NCBI GenBank assembly: GCA_036244855.1 | Contig: BQKZ01000160.1 | Span: 74,420-137,115 of the forward strand | Length of the DNA stretch: 62,696 bases | Source of the DNA: Temnopleurus reevesii | Taxonomy: Eukaryota; Echinodermata; Echinoidea; Temnopleuroida; Temnopleuridae | Direction: 5' to 3' | Part shown: positions 12,257 to 25,311 of the stretch, one piece after another | Numbering within the stretch: the stretch's first letter is position 1 | How the letters are laid out: each line of letters opens with the position of its first letter | Position numbers and translations under genes: made by a program | Notes under the pieces: generated by a model | What the model was told of the DNA's origin: nothing | What the model saw: the letters and a program-made list of their open reading frames with translations, nothing else | Database searches by the model: none

Positions 12257-13494
12257 CTGCAAGAGGAAGAACAAAAACATAAACTTCATTTAATACGGTG
12301 GAAAATCATGCAGGATTTTTAGTCTGGCATAAATTAAATTCAATTTATTTCATTCAGATTAAAAAAGTACATACATATAGGAAAAAAAAAAATAAAATAA
12401 AAAAAAAAAAGAAAAAAACATGGAAGACAAGAGTCTTATTAGCTATACAGTGCATACAATATACAATGTAGGCCTATATATTTTTTGTTTAATTCCAGAT
12501 GTATGATTTTGATATTTCTTTCTTAAATTTTTCATCGCAGATAGATTTTCTTCATACTGATTGATGATCACATGATGAAGGAATAGCAAACAAGACATGT
12601 ACATATTTCTAGTACAGTTTTTGTCATAAGATTCAGTTTGGAAAAGGAACAAAAAAAATCTCTGACGGAAAATATATTCAAAACAAAAAGGATTTTGAGG
12701 ACGAGAGAGAAATCCTCATAATGAATGATTGATATATCAAGCAAAGCAAACTAAATTATTCTCCCCCCTTTTTCAATATACACTGTAGTTGGACTAAAAT
12801 ATTATTTACACTCTATCCTGCATAAGTAAAATATAGATTTTAATCCTAAAAAAAAAAAAGAAGAGGAAATTTATTGACAACAGGAAGCTTAGAATCTGGA
12901 AAGAATGTCATTCAAATATCTAAATGCTTGATGAGACAATTCTTAATTTAGAAATTAGTTTCTCTTTTACAGTTTCATACATATTGTTGTATTGCACATG
13001 TAAACTGACATCATACACTGAAACGTATACAGTACATGAAAAGAAAAAGTTTACAAAAGACACAAACATACAATTGTATGATCAGGATGATGGCAACTTC
13101 TATCCCTACATTATTCTCAAAGTTTCGAATGATAAAAATGAGAGATAATCATCAATAAATGTGTAAGAGTGCATACTAAACCACTACGTAGTACATGTAC
13201 CTCCAAACAACAATCCCAAATATACAGCATACCCCAACTGCACCCCAATACACAGCACAATGTCCCTATGTTTCATTTGACCCAATCCAAAGAGGGGCAA
13301 ACCACACACCAATACAGGACCAAAACTACATGTACACCCCTACAAAACTTCCCCACGATCAAACAAATTCTCTCTACAATATCTACCTTTATATCAATGA
13401 GTATATAATCCAAGTATAATCAATTCAAGTATAGAATCCTCGAAAACTTGATCAAGTCCGCAATTTATAAAAATCCACAAATCCAAAAGAGCAT
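12257..13494. other. Unassigned AT-rich noncoding stretch
   Basis: Includes an A-rich simple tract at about 12380-12420 and a short A-run near 12849. No gene features recognised. Confidence 0.5.
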
Positions 13495-13760
13495 GGGAGC
13501 TACGAAAAAGTAGAGCGGTGCCAGCGCAATGCGTTCTCCAAACTGTTGTGTGATTGCTGTGTACTGAATGTAAGGCCCCAGCCTGTGCTAGCCTACCGCT
13601 GAACTTTGTTCAATGGAATAGTTTGGGGGGAGAACACAATGAGCCCGCTTATGCCAGCCCCTCTCTGTGGTATACTGTTGGAGCACTGGTAGAGCGATCA
13701 GGCTCCGCACTCTTGCTTCACTGCACAGGCATTCATAGCCCTCCTTTACAGAAAAAAACA
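13495..13760. promoter_or_regulatory. Candidate conserved noncoding island
   Basis: A GC-richer, non-repetitive block directly upstream of a CA/CACCA microsatellite. Frames are open on both strands across it without recognisable protein features. It contains a GAACACAATG word resembling a Sox site. Evidence is compositional only. Confidence 0.2.
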
Positions 13761-13800
13761 CTAAGAAAACAAAATGCGCACACACAGCACAAGGGTGCAA

Positions 13801-13872
13801 GCAATACACACACACACACACACCACCACCACCACCAGCATCATCTCTACACACACACATTGTATACACACA
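13801..13872. repeat. CA and CAC microsatellite
   Basis: Runs of CA are followed by CAC triplets, then further ACACAC blocks ending near 13871. The histidine/threonine-rich frame across it is a by-product of the repeat. Confidence 0.9.
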
Positions 13873-14238
13873 GGGACTGGGCTATAGCATTATCACACTG
13901 TGGTGTGTTCACTTGAATACAATAAACACAGGAGTTCAAAAAGTTTTATTCCAGAGGCCCAGTCCTGCAGAGATCACAAATACACACAGAGGTGGGGAAT
14001 ATCTAGTCTTTCTCTTCCACGCCTCTTTCATTGAATTTTACAGCTGTTTTTATTTGATGCTTCTTGATCATCATATTTTGGAAAAGAATAAAATGAAATC
14101 ATAGGGCATTTGTTAGATGGTACCTTTTTCCAACTTATCAGATATTTCTGCTGAATTGGTATTGAGAAATGGATAATCCAAAACTCTAAGTAATATGGTA
14201 AACTTTTAAAAAGCAAATTCATTTCAAAATGTTAGAAT

Positions 14239-14267
14239 ACAATGTAGGGCCTATAGGCCTACATTGT
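14239..14267. repeat. Short near-perfect palindrome
   Basis: ACAATGTAGG at 14239-14248 is reverse-complementary to CCTACATTGT at 14258-14267, with a central GCCTATAGG. The GGCCTATAGG word recurs elsewhere in the window, so this may be the remnant of a small hairpin element. Confidence 0.55.
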
Positions 14268-14989
14268 CAAAAAAACACCAAAGACCCTCTCACATATTTG
14301 AAAGTTAAACAATGGATCATAATACCTGTATATAAGATATATATTAAAAATATTGGCTTGAGATAAAAACGCAAGGAATAATAGCTGATGATAAATGAAC
14401 ATATTCTTTTTTTTTAAATTATGATTAAAATGAAGAAAGAAATAATTTATCAAAAAGTCCTCTACAGCAGTATACATTTTCAGATTTTGCAATGAATTCT
14501 CCCCATAGAACTATTAAAAAATGGCTTTAAAAATACTCTCTAACGATAGATTTGATCTAGATACTCGTAGTTCATTCACAAATTATGAAATTCATCCTTT
14601 GACATCTGAAATTGGCACATTCTGATAATCTATTTTAATAAAAAATCATACACCTTCAAATCATTGAAATATATGTAAAATACAATCTACAAAGTAACTT
14701 TCTGATGTTCTTTAGCTTCTCACTCCTACCTTATTTTTCATATGAGATGTACACCCAAACAAAAGTAATACACTGTATATGTAAACAAAATGGACAGAGA
14801 AAGACAATCAAACACCCTTGGAAAGATACAACTGAAAAGGGAATTTTGAAAATTTGTCAAATTGATTCACTTTGATTTTTCTGATGCAACAACAAAGTAC
14901 AAACTATGAATCCATCTATCAACAGACAACTACATATAGTCAACTCAAAAGTATAATATAATACATTAGTATTGACATCTTGGAGGAAA
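14268..14989. other. Unassigned noncoding stretch
   Basis: AT-rich, nothing recognised. Confidence 0.45.
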
Positions 14990-15665
14990 AAATTGTATGT
15001 TGCCTAACCTAGCAACATATGCAAGTAATGTTCATTCCATCTATTGAAATATGATTGTTTGCAATATTACATTACATAAAGATTTCCAATCAATCATACA
15101 GGCCCTGCAGGTGAATGAAGTATTTAATACCACTGAATACTTGACAACTGTGTGTGCATAAAATTTCAAAACAAAAATGGTCTTGAATAGACCACTTTCG
15201 TAATGTATTCAAATTTATTCAAGTCTGCCCAAAGACAGCCTATGTATTCAGCCATGAAATAATGAGAGATTAAGAATGCTACAGGTGTACTTGCATGTAC
15301 ATTAACGTTACTGGGTAAGACAAACATTGTAGCTTGACCAGCCTAGCAACAACCACTGAATGCTATCTACAACTGTTCTAATGAATTACAATTATTTCAT
15401 ATCAGGTGAAAAAAAAAACAGTTTTTCATTTTAAGTTTGACAAAGAAATGTGCATAAAATTGGAATACACAACAAAAAAGGTCTTGAATAGGTTATTTTA
15501 CTAATATATTCAAATGTATACACTTTTCTTGCAAAATTACTTAGTTACAAGGTATTCCTAAATCTGAATGTGAGCAATTGGACTACAAAACTTGGCACCC
15601 AATTTGCATGCATTGGTTGTTGCGATGTCAGGCAAGCCTCAGGCAAGCTTTCAAGCCATCAACAG
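14990..15665. repeat. Degenerate dispersed and tandem repeat
   Basis: GTGCATAAAATT recurs near 15154 and 15450, followed in both by GGTCTTGAATAG. CCTAGCAACA words recur near 15007 and 15341. The end block (GGACTACAAAACTTGGCACC, then TTTGCATGCATTGG and GGCAAGC) is related to 19868-19960 (GGACTACAATACTTGGAATC, then TTGCATGCATTACATG). A diverged dispersed family with local duplication. Confidence 0.45.
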
Positions 15666-16829
15666 CAAGCATTGTGTATAGAGGAGGCATGGAAATCGTA
15701 TCCATCAGTAAACCCGCCTATTGAATCAATGATAACAAAAGTTTGAGGATGAGACTAAAGTGGTGCCAGAGTGACCCAGCGCATCTCCCAATTGGATTTT
15801 CTCGTATTGATGATTAGAAATCCATTGAATAGAAAACCTATTCAGATTTGTGATAATATCTACACATAATCCCCAACTGTCCAAAGAAAGAGGGAGAAAA
15901 GGGGTAGATCTCTTTGGAAATAGTAATACCGATACAAGGATACGGAAGCAGTTTTCAATCATCATGATGTCTGCTTATTTACTCAAACGCAAACATAGAT
16001 AGATTCTTTCAAAAAATGTATGCCAGGTAAACAAACTATTTCAGCAACATGCAAATATACTTTACATACATAACTTTATTCTTTGCCCAAGCGATGACAT
16101 TACTGTCTTTTTGTATGAAAAAAATGATGGTTCTAAACTAAAGATGCTTGTGCAAGGATTCAATCAGTGTGGACCCAAACTAGAACATATTTAGTTTTTT
16201 CTTTTTAATGTAATTTCTTTCACGGGCATGCATCCAACAAGCAGTGCTTCTTTGGAATGCCCCTCCATTTTTGATGATACAAAAGTCAATCTTTCTTATA
16301 GCACACTTTATTTATATGAACAATTGTCATGTTTATGTTTTGTTTTACATAATCTATATTCAATTTATTTAAGTTTTACTATAATATGTCATTTCAAGTT
16401 AATGAAATGGAAAAATAAATAAACCAATCAATCATATCAATTAACTTCTCTGATTATAGGAACATTTTAATGAAGCTGCAAAATCATTTACCAGTTCTCA
16501 AAACAAAGAATTGTAACAAATAAGTGGGTACCAAACTTTGTGGGTCTCACTGTTAGCAAAATAGCAAAAGGAATTGGATAAAGTAATCAACTTCATTCAA
16601 ACCTTCACAAAAGCATAAGAAGACTCTTTTTACATTCCCTGGACAGGTGTAACTTCTGGTCGACATTTCTATGCAGAATAAGACGAGAGGAATTTGTTTG
16701 TGTGTGCGTGTGTGTATTGAACTATTGTGAATGCCTGAATTGAAGTTGTTTAGTTTGTCCAAATTTTCTTTATCCCTTCTACTCACGGTGTCTGTGAAAA
16801 TATTCAGGAGACAGGTCCATTGCGCGCCC
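15666..16829. other. Unassigned noncoding stretch
   Basis: AT-rich. A short TG-rich run lies near 16697-16715. No gene evidence. Confidence 0.45.
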
Positions 16830-17400
16830 ACCTGTCTACCTGGAAAATGTTTATCATCTGCTCATTTACAGTAGAAAACAATTATCAATTTTTTTTTTTT
16901 TTTTTCCAAATTTATTATGATCATTCAAAATATACACAAATTATACATGTACATAAAACAAAGTATCATAAATAATATGGAAAATTATTAATGGTGATAA
17001 CTGTAATTACGAGGAAAAAAAAAATTATCAATTTTCACAGATCATCTACTCATTTTCAGAAGAAGAAAAGCAGAACTTTACCAATTTAACATTATTGTTC
17101 CATATACCAGGATGAAAAATACTTTCTTTATTTATGGGGGCTCTTTTTACACTTTTTCCTGAAAAATAGCCCTCATAATACATTTTGCAAGGGCTATTTT
17201 GGAGCTCACATGGCCTTGTCTACCTGGAAAGTGTTTATTATCTGCTCATTTTCAGTACAAAACCAGTTATCACAGATTTTTCTGTGTACCAGAATTAAAA
17301 AGATACCTTTTTGATTTATGGGGGCTCTCTTTACATTTTTTCCTGAAAAATAGCCCCCAGCATATTACATTTTGCAAGGACTATTCCGGAGCTCATCGGT
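16830..17400. repeat. Tandem repeat, ~183-bp unit, two full and one partial copy
   Basis: GTCTACCTGGAAA followed by TGTTTATCATCTGCTCATTT near 16832 recurs near 17217. ATTTATGGGGGCTCT recurs at about 17131 and 17314, each followed by CCTGAAAAATAGCCC and CATTTTGCAAGG. Copies differ by substitutions, so this is an old duplication. A T-run at 16890-16906 lies between the partial and full copies. Confidence 0.75.
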
Positions 17401-20400
17401 CCTATTTCTAAGAGTTAGGAGGCTAATCACCACATGCCCCTACATGTATGTATTTCTTACACTAATGGGTACCAATTGAATCAAACATTTTCTTGTAAAT
17501 AGATAGATTGTGATCAATAAATGTTTCAGAGAAGAGAGGTACATTGTTTTATGTTATAATATTGCTCTCTATTTTATCATCTCTTCAGGTAGTTGTATAG
17601 ATCTCATTGCCTTTACAAATTGAAACAGTGTAGAAGCACTTTTTGTTTGACACAACTAGAAATTCCATCACAAATTCAAACCTACATCAATATTGATTGA
17701 AAAGGAAAATAGGAACCTTCAGAAATTGTGATGAGAAATAGTAACAATGAGCAACACTATAGGCTGGCTGGTTTCTTCATGAATAACATTATAATCGTAA
17801 ACTTTTTCAAGGAAATCCCATTTCATTTCAATCATTTCAATATTGATTTAAAAGGTAGCTGACAAGGTCACTTTTGAATGTGCATTGGAGATGAACTAAT
17901 CAAAAGATTGAATTGGTAGAAACATAAAACAGAATTTTTTATCACTTGTTTCAAACGCGTTAAAAAAAAGAAGACATGTACAATCGTACCAAGAGAGAGA
18001 TTGTGTTTCACAGTGTAGGGCTTATGCAGTGTGTTAATATACTTCAATTTTTAATACAGTATACATTTGGACTTGAATATTCTTGATTTGATAGAGATAA
18101 AAAGAAGTTAAAGTCACCATCCAAAAGACACGTGCAGGAACAACCCTGAATCAATTTGTGACTGTCCCCATTTAGCTCGATTTATGGCGCATAATGTCCT
18201 GTCATAGAAAAGGACAGAAAAGTTGAGATTTATATTCATAAAGTTTTCCAATCGATTTTGGATGGATGGGGCACTCATTTTTTTTCTAAAGTAAAATATC
18301 ATAGCCTGCCTGTTGGAACCTTTCAGCCAAGCCAATTTGAATGAATAAAACTCCAGCAGTTTTGGTTCAGGCTCCACCAATAAATGAGAGAAAATGGGTT
18401 TTCAACAAAAGTGGTATGAGACAGATGATTTAAAATAACATGAGAGATATTATGTGGTCTGCCAAAGAAAGAGAGATAAAGCAGGGAAGGCAAAAGGTGA
18501 GAGATTTTGTTCCCTCAAAAAAATCTCACATTGTTAGGACAAACAAAAATAAGTGTTTGGATGCCCACCAACTGTCCCTCTGAAAATTGCCCACTCTGAA
18601 CTTTTTTTTGCTTTTCATCAAATATATAAATAAATATAAACGTGTAAAATATGACCTGAAAAGATGTTTTCACATCGATATATGCTCTTTGGCTTTTTAT
18701 CCTCTTTCATAAGCCTTATTTTCCCAATGATGAGGTGTTTGAGTTGTTTCAATCGTGTTTGAAAAATTAAAAGAAGCAATGAAAAAAAAAAAAAAAAATT
18801 TAATGGCATAGGAGCGCATCCAAATAATTTATTTTAGGGGGCCTTATGGCATGGCATTTTCCTAAAATGTTTCCTATAACCTTTTTTCAACAAAAATACA
18901 TATTACAATGAAAAGAAATAGGCCTACATTTTGCAAACAAATATCGCAGAAATGTCTGACCATCTGGTCCATAAGTGATTCCTACTCTGTGTTCCTACAT
19001 GTAGATGTCTTCGAGTACAGTGAGGAGCAGTATGAATTTGAAACCTATCGACTAAAAACTCAAACTATGCATGTCACCGAAGGTCAGAATATGCTTGATT
19101 CAAAACTTTTTCAGCCTCTTTTGTTCAGTAAAGGTGATTCATAGCCCACACTTTGTAAATACGACATGGTGAAAACCAAACAATGCTGGATGCGCAATGC
19201 TCCTATGAATGAAAAATACCTTTAGCTGTGTGCGCTCTGTGGAATAGAAAGGAATTCTATGATTTGTAAACTATCCTTTCTTTACTCAACCCCCTCATTT
19301 CACAAGATACACCTCATATTATACACACCTTCAGTCCTTTTATATTTCTGCATACACCTGAAGGTCTGTTCACTCTGACTTGATACAATTTCAAAGACAT
19401 ATTTTGCGTTCTCAAAAACAAAATATTCTGTATAAGCTAAAAATGTTCGCTGTTTTATTTTGGTTAATATCGCAACCATGATGTTGCTAAAATTTTCACT
19501 CATAATAATGCCCATAGACTTGTGAACAATGATCTTCCTAAATGTGAAAATAACAACCAGCTAAGATGTAAACATGGGTGACAGTCAGTGAAATCGCTGA
19601 AACTAATATTGTACCGTAAAATATTGGCTTTTACAGTAGCTTACATGCAGAATCCAACAACTATCAAATATGTGAGCCTAACATTACGAAATCCAATTGG
19701 AAAATCCTCTAATTGGGACCAATATGGACAAATTCCCTCTGTAATTTTGCATATAAATCAAACATCCAAATTGCATATTTGTGATGCATTCCGATATACC
19801 AGTTCACTAATTGATTCAAATTTATCTTGCTCAACAAACACAGTTACATGGTATTCTTTAAACGTGCTAGTTGGACTACAATACTTGGAATCCAGCTTGC
19901 ATGCATTACATGTAGATGTTGCTATGTTGGGCAAGTCTCGGACAAGCTTTGGGTTGTGGAGTAAAACCTCTAGGTTGGTAGTTTGCATAAGATTAGCAAC
20001 AATTAGTGAACTACTGTATTAATCTTTAAAAAATGTAAATATATTAGAAAAAATAGGGTCCTAGACTATAAAGGGTTCATAAAAGGCACTAAAATGTTCA
20101 TTAACATTCCTTCTAATTTCTATTATGTGATTCAAATCATTCGCGAGCATCAACGTTCAATATGAAGTTCTGGTTGATAAACAAAAGTCACTTTAGGAGC
20201 TCCACATTAAATTGGTTTCCAGACTTCGATTACTACCTAAATGTGGTAAGACCTAGAAAATAAAGATGCTCTGATTGGTAAATTACAAGAAACGGGGAAC
20301 AAACAACATGACGACTGTGATTTGCAGACACAAAGGGGATTCTGCAAAGTGATAAAAGGAAGGTGGATGGATGACACCTGACAGTTACCACAGACATCAG

Positions 20401-20649
20401 AATTTCAGACTAAAGCTCATTGTGTTTTTCCAGATAGATCTCAATCATTGAAAGGGGTGGATGGAACAGTCAAGGAAGAAGGAGGAAGAAAAAAAAAAGG
20501 AGAAACCAGGAGCCCATCACTGCTTTTTCAAAGTTCCACCATGTATGCAGTTCTCATATTAAGATTCCTCTTTGTCATAAAAAGCACCCAACAATCAATA
20601 CAGCATTGTTACCCCTGCTTCAGCAATGCCATTGATGAAGAACTGTAGC
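17401..20649. other. Long unassigned noncoding stretch
   Basis: No gene recognised across about 3.2 kb. An 88-codon minus-strand frame (18114-18380) and a 144-codon plus-strand frame with a non-ATG start (19588-20022) are open but motif-free. The latter overlaps the dispersed repeat shared with 15.6 kb. A long A-run lies at 18782-18798. Confidence 0.45.
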
Positions 20650-20656
20650 CTATATA

Positions 20657-21248
20657 TTCAAGGATCGCAGCCAGGTACCCATGGGTACTATCGACGAGGC
20701 CGACAGCCCACGAGTCCGACAGCTCACGAGGCCGACATTTTGAATAATTGGTGCACGAATTAAACATTACATAAAAACGGATTAGAGTCAGACAACTCAT
20801 TTATCCGACAAAATTATGACAACGCACATGGTTACGACCGAACATAAATTTTGCAAATGAGATCGACTCTAGGTAAAATTGGTCTATTAGTCCGACAGTC
20901 AGTCCGACAACTATATTTACGTTAGTCGGTCTCGTAGGTCTGTTTGCGTGCTGTCGGGCTCAAAGCAAATAATTTGTCAGTGTCGATCTTGCGAGCATGA
21001 AAGTCAAAATGTCTAGCTCGAACCTCATTTTGAAAATTGTCGATGTCGTAGGCTTATATTCATTTCTGTCGGACTCGTGGGCTGTCGGACTCGTGGGATG
21101 CTCCCGGTACCCATTCACCATGGGTGGAGTGCGGCATAATTATGGATGAATATCTCGCACAAGGAAATTCATTCCGTGGGTAGGATTTGAACCACAAACC
21201 TTTGGATGAAAAATGAGAGTCAGAACCACTACACCAAAATGGTCCCAT
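20657..21248 (-). mobile_element. tRNA-derived SINE interrupted by a DNA element
   Basis: Read on the minus strand from about 21248, the sequence starts with a tRNA-like head: A-box TGGTGTAGTGG and B-box GTTCAAATCC. It continues into a body homologous to the intact SINE at 57778-58064 (GAATGAATTTCCTT, then ATTCATCC and GAATGGGTACC). The body breaks at 21106-21114 and resumes, shortened, at 20657-20682 (left part reads TTCAAGGA...CCAGGTACCCAT on the plus strand). The 423-bp insertion at 20683-21105 explains the break. SINEs are non-coding retroposons mobilised by LINE machinery. Confidence 0.8.
20683..21105. mobile_element. 423-bp inverted-repeat element with 9-bp target duplication
   Basis: GGTACCCAT occurs at 20674-20682 and again at 21106-21114, flanking the insertion. 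The ends are imperfect inverted repeats starting GGG: the left end contains GCCGACAGCCCACGAGTCC and the right end is its complement, with CCCACGAG/CCGACAG words repeated in each terminus. A 9-bp duplication with GG-starting ends is typical of Mutator-like (MULE) elements. There is no transposase, so it is non-autonomous. The MULE assignment is inference. Confidence 0.75.
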
Positions 21249-23164
21249 TTTCTTCCATTATGTATGAAACCCGACTAGAAATTCTCAGATAATTCACTTC
21301 AGATTTGAACTTTGAATTCATATGAAAATAACATCTCATGCATATAATGGAATGGGCGGAATCTGCAAGTTTCATGTTTTATAAGGATTTTATTGAAAAC
21401 TGTATTTGATTATTGCACTTTTAGTGTGTGCATGTATCAAATGGTCCCATAATACTTGTTATCATTAATAAAAGATATGCAAAATAATGTTTATTTACCG
21501 GAAATCTTTTTCATGAAGCCTCCAGGCTATTATAATTCCCAACTTTCTCACTTTGTTATGATGTTTCGTTGTTATGAAGTGTACTTTCAACATTAGACAT
21601 TTTATGAAAATGAAATAAGTGAATGGAATTGAAGAGAGCATATCACCTCAGTGATTGTCAAAATTTGATAACGATTAGAAACTGCTTCCCAAAAGTCGAA
21701 GAGTAAAAAAAATCTGATTGATGACTTGTGTCAGGCATCTACTGGTAAATTTTTCTTGGAGAAAGCGTCCTTCACTATAATTTGATGGGGATGCCAGAAG
21801 AGTACTTCGCTGGGGGGTCATAGGTTACCTTCGAATCCACACATCGAAGGGAAGCATGTGGGACTATACTGCCAATCACAGCAGACAATTGTATCAACAT
21901 TTATTCATGCCTTCTGCAATTGCTTGAGAAATCTTAATAGCAGTTCATTTTGATGAACCCCACCTTACACAAGATGTTACATTAATTCAAGGGATGTCTT
22001 AAGATGAGACAACATTCATGTGAATGCTTACCGGTAAATGCTTTAATGCCGTATTCTGACAGCGAGGTTCTACGTAACCAGGGTCCAAGTCATTGTCATT
22101 TAGACCATCGGTTTAACTTAGTTCAGGTCTAGATAAAAACGGCTTAGTCCTGGGATACAGGCCTGTAAGTAAAAGTCTTTTCAAGCCAGCCTTTATTTAG
22201 GGAATGAAAGTACCATCATGTACTAACCTGTCTACCTGAACAAAACAATAAAAATCTTTTTCTACAACAGGCATTTTTGCTTGTCATCAAATGCTGTAAA
22301 CAGTGTATGTCTGGGTATAAAAAGTGCTAAATATGGATACAGGTGTGATGCATGATAGCATGAGACAGACAGGTGTAATGCACTCTACACCCATTGCCTA
22401 AAGGAACTGGGTAGTCTCTGCACAAAGTCTATGGGAACAGAATTCAGTAGTCAATGGGTGAACTATGATAACGTCTTCCTAAATGAAGCAAAATTGATAT
22501 ATTACTCCTAAACCAAGCAAAAAATGAAAAGGGATAAGAAAAAAGTGCTCCCCAATTTTTTAAAGAAATGAAAAATATAATGTAAGGAATGATTTTTGGT
22601 TAGCATGGCAGCAGAGAGGCATGCCATAGGTGATATTCTAGGGACCAAAAGCTACTATAGGTGAACCAGGTGTACGACCCAGATATGGTCATGATATTAG
22701 TATTAATCCTGCGCCACAGCTCACTCTAATCCCATTCATCACCTTCACACAATGAAAGGGGGAGAAGAATTTCTGACGTTGCATCAGACTTTTTGTTTGA
22801 CGCTGATAGATGTATGTTTCTCCCAGAATAGAGAGATGTTTATTTTCTTTCAAGATGTCTTTTCAAAATAGAAAGCGATTCCAGTCCTCACTTTCAAATC
22901 TCATCAGGAGAAAAAATCGTTTCGACAAAAACTAACAGGAAACAAATTCAGGCTTTTCCCTTAACTATTTCTCAAACAATTAATTAAAAAATTCTTCCTA
23001 AAAGGTAGCCAATTTTCACATTTCAACATAATTCCATAAAACAGGGGAAAATTGTGGTGAATATATATTCATTTCTTACCCTCATATTCCCTGCTATTTT
23101 CTGGCTAAAATGAGAATAAAGAAATTTCCTAGTTTGCATCTTATTTTTAAATGTGACATTCTTT
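21249..23164. other. Unassigned noncoding stretch
   Basis: No coding evidence. A short MITE-like inverted motif may lie near 22090-22150 (TTTAGACCATCGG and GGTCTAGATAAA), but its boundaries are not clear. Confidence 0.4.
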
Positions 23165-23377
23165 TGTACAAAGTGAAAGGAGAAATGATGACATCACAGA
23201 TTATGCCAATGTTGCCAATTCATGGATGCCCATCTCAGATAGAAATGATACCTTTGAAAAAGTCATAAATCTTGAAAGTCTGGATGATCCAATTATACTC
23301 AACTTTTCAGTTTTGTTCTTCTCATTTTTTTTCATTTACTGCTAACACATCATCGTCTGAATGAACATCCCCTTTAA
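23165..23377. mobile_element. TTAA element, right arm only
   Basis: Homologous to the right arms of the palindromic TTAA family: TACAAAGTGAAAGGAG, GACATCACAGATTATGCCAA, GTTGCCAATTCATGGATGCC, a degraded CATAAATCTTGAAAG block, then CCCCTTTAA ending in TTAA at 23374-23377. I see no matching left arm upstream, so it is truncated. Confidence 0.65.
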
Positions 23378-23661
23378 TATCACAACATCATCAGCTGATT
23401 CATTTTTGCAACGAATGACTGTCTGAGTCATGCAAAATATGAGAGGCTATTTCTGGTTCTTTACTACGAAGAGCTCAATAAAATACGGATCAGGATCGTT
23501 TCCCTTATCAATGAAAAGAACATTCAACTTGAGCTAATTATGATGTCGCAATTAAAGGCCACTTATCTCTCCTTGCTGGGATATTGCTCAAATTGATACA
23601 TAGAAACATATTTAGCAGGCTATCATCTGTAGTACAACTAGAACAAAGCAATAATTAAAGA

Positions 23662-23699
23662 CCCCCCTCCCCCCCCCCCCCCCCCCCCAAAAAAAAAAA
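23662..23699. repeat. PolyC-polyA junction tract
   Basis: About 26 pyrimidines (nearly all C) followed directly by 11 A. One of about ten CnAn junctions in this window. See the separate finding. Confidence 0.9.
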
Positions 23700-24744
23700 T
23701 AGAAATTGTAATAATTTGGTGTTCCTTCACTGATGGACCCAACAGAAATAGCTGATAGACCTAAAATATTTTTTTAATTTCATTTGTTTAGGGCCTACAT
23801 TCAACCTGAAGAGACATTTGAAAGCCCCCCTAGCTTTTCAGAGCATTCTGATTTTAATTTTTCACATTAAACATACCTCCACCATTTAAAAAGATAGACC
23901 AAAGGACTCTATTTTTCAATAATGGCACCCACTGGACAATGAAAAATGAAATATTTATTCACTCATATTATGGGGGTGGGGTGCTGACTACCTGTCTTGG
24001 GTCTATCATCAGAAACAAAAGACAATTTTCTATGAAAAATAAAACCACTGCCAAATGTCTTTGGAAGATTAATTTTCGCCAGGGTAGTTTAAGTTTTTGC
24101 CAGATACTTTTCTTCCAGCAAAAAGTTTTATGCAGCAGGCATCAGAGAGGTACTGAAAACGCCATTGCCAAATTCTGATTTCTTTCCTACGTCAGAGTTC
24201 TGTTTTCTTCATCTCAGCCCAGATGGCGATGTTTTGCACACTTTTTAAGTCAAGGTGATAGGTTTAAAGGTGATGTGTGATGTTTAACCCCTCCTAAAAC
24301 ACTCTTCTCTAGTTGTCAACAACTTGCATCCCATGGTACAGCCGATCGCTTAAAGAACGCCTCAAATATACAGTGGCTAAAAATAAAAATTTTTGTGAGG
24401 GCAAGGGATGAATCCAATACCATCTATATAATTTTAAGTACATGATCTCAGAAAAAAATGAATGCGAATAGGGCTACAATTGTCCAGATTATTCCTAAGC
24501 AGCACCCAACCCTGTAAAAAAATTGTTGGTCACAGTTCATTGACCAACATTGCATCATACCTACAGGGGCCCGGCTGAAACATTTTTTCTATTTATTATC
24601 ATTCTCATCCTTGTCAGATAAACTAATTAAAAAATAACATTTAAGAGTTACAATTTGTTGACAAATCAAAACGAAATAAGTAAAAACATTCTCTGACTAA
24701 TCAATCTTTATAGAGATCTTTAAGAAATTGCTCTCATTGGTCAA
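23700..24744. other. Unassigned noncoding stretch
   Basis: No recognised gene or element. Confidence 0.45.
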
Positions 24745-25222
24745 TCAATTACCATTTTGTTTTGCCTCGATAGATACCTCAGTGTTGATTCATGACTGTC
24801 ATTCAGTAAAAAGTTCATCATGTATTATGATATATTGTTGCTAGATGATTAACAATTCAGAAATACAATACTCAGAATAAGTTAGGGATGACTTTTTAAT
24901 TGTATCACTTCTAAATGGTCACACACTTCAGGATTTATACTGGAGCAAAAGACTCTGTTCAATAGCTGAAATCAATCATGCGTGAAATTGATTACAGTGT
25001 ATTCCATGCTATTCAAAGCACTTGCATTTGTAATTTCAAAATGTATAAAAACTATTATAATTTTGAATAGGTATTTCATAATGACCCCTAACTAATATTG
25101 AGCAAAGTATTTCAAATTTAACAGTTTTTGTCACAGTTATGAATTATTCTGAAAAATAAATCTTTCCCCTTGACGTCTTTCCTCTTGGGTTGGACTCTCC
25201 TTTTTTAAACAATTCATCCCAA
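24745..25222. repeat. First copy of a ~478-bp near-identical duplication
   Basis: Repeated at 25312-25788 with about ten substitutions clustered toward the end (for example GACGTCTTTCCTCTT versus GAAGTCTTTCCGCTT). It ends at a single N (25223). It may be an unmerged haplotype or a recent duplication. Confidence 0.85.
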
Positions 25223-25223
25223 N
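25223..25223. other. Single-N assembly join
   Basis: A single ambiguous base at the end of the first ~478-bp copy. The following sequence is an abrupt fragment of a TTAA-element arm. Confidence 0.8.
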
Positions 25224-25310
25224 AATCAAAACTTTGAAAATTCATAACTTTTGAATGGATTATCCGATTTTGCTCAAATTTTCACAGTTTGTTCATCTTA
25301 TTTTTCTTTT
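25224..25310. mobile_element. TTAA-family right-arm fragment
   Basis: AAAATTCATAACTTTTGAAT followed by GGATTATCCGATTTTGCTC and ATTTTCACAGTTTGTTCATC matches the right arms at 8.2, 44.2 and 56.4 kb. It starts exactly after the N and ends where the second duplicated copy begins. Confidence 0.75.
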
Positions 25311-25311
25311 T

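Noticed and set aside
18114..18380. 88-codon minus-strand frame starting MVEPEPKLLEFYSF
   Set aside because: Length within chance expectation, no splice context, no family resemblance.
19588..20022. 144-codon plus-strand frame
   Set aside because: It needs a non-ATG start, overlaps a dispersed repeat shared with 15.6 kb and has no recognisable domain.
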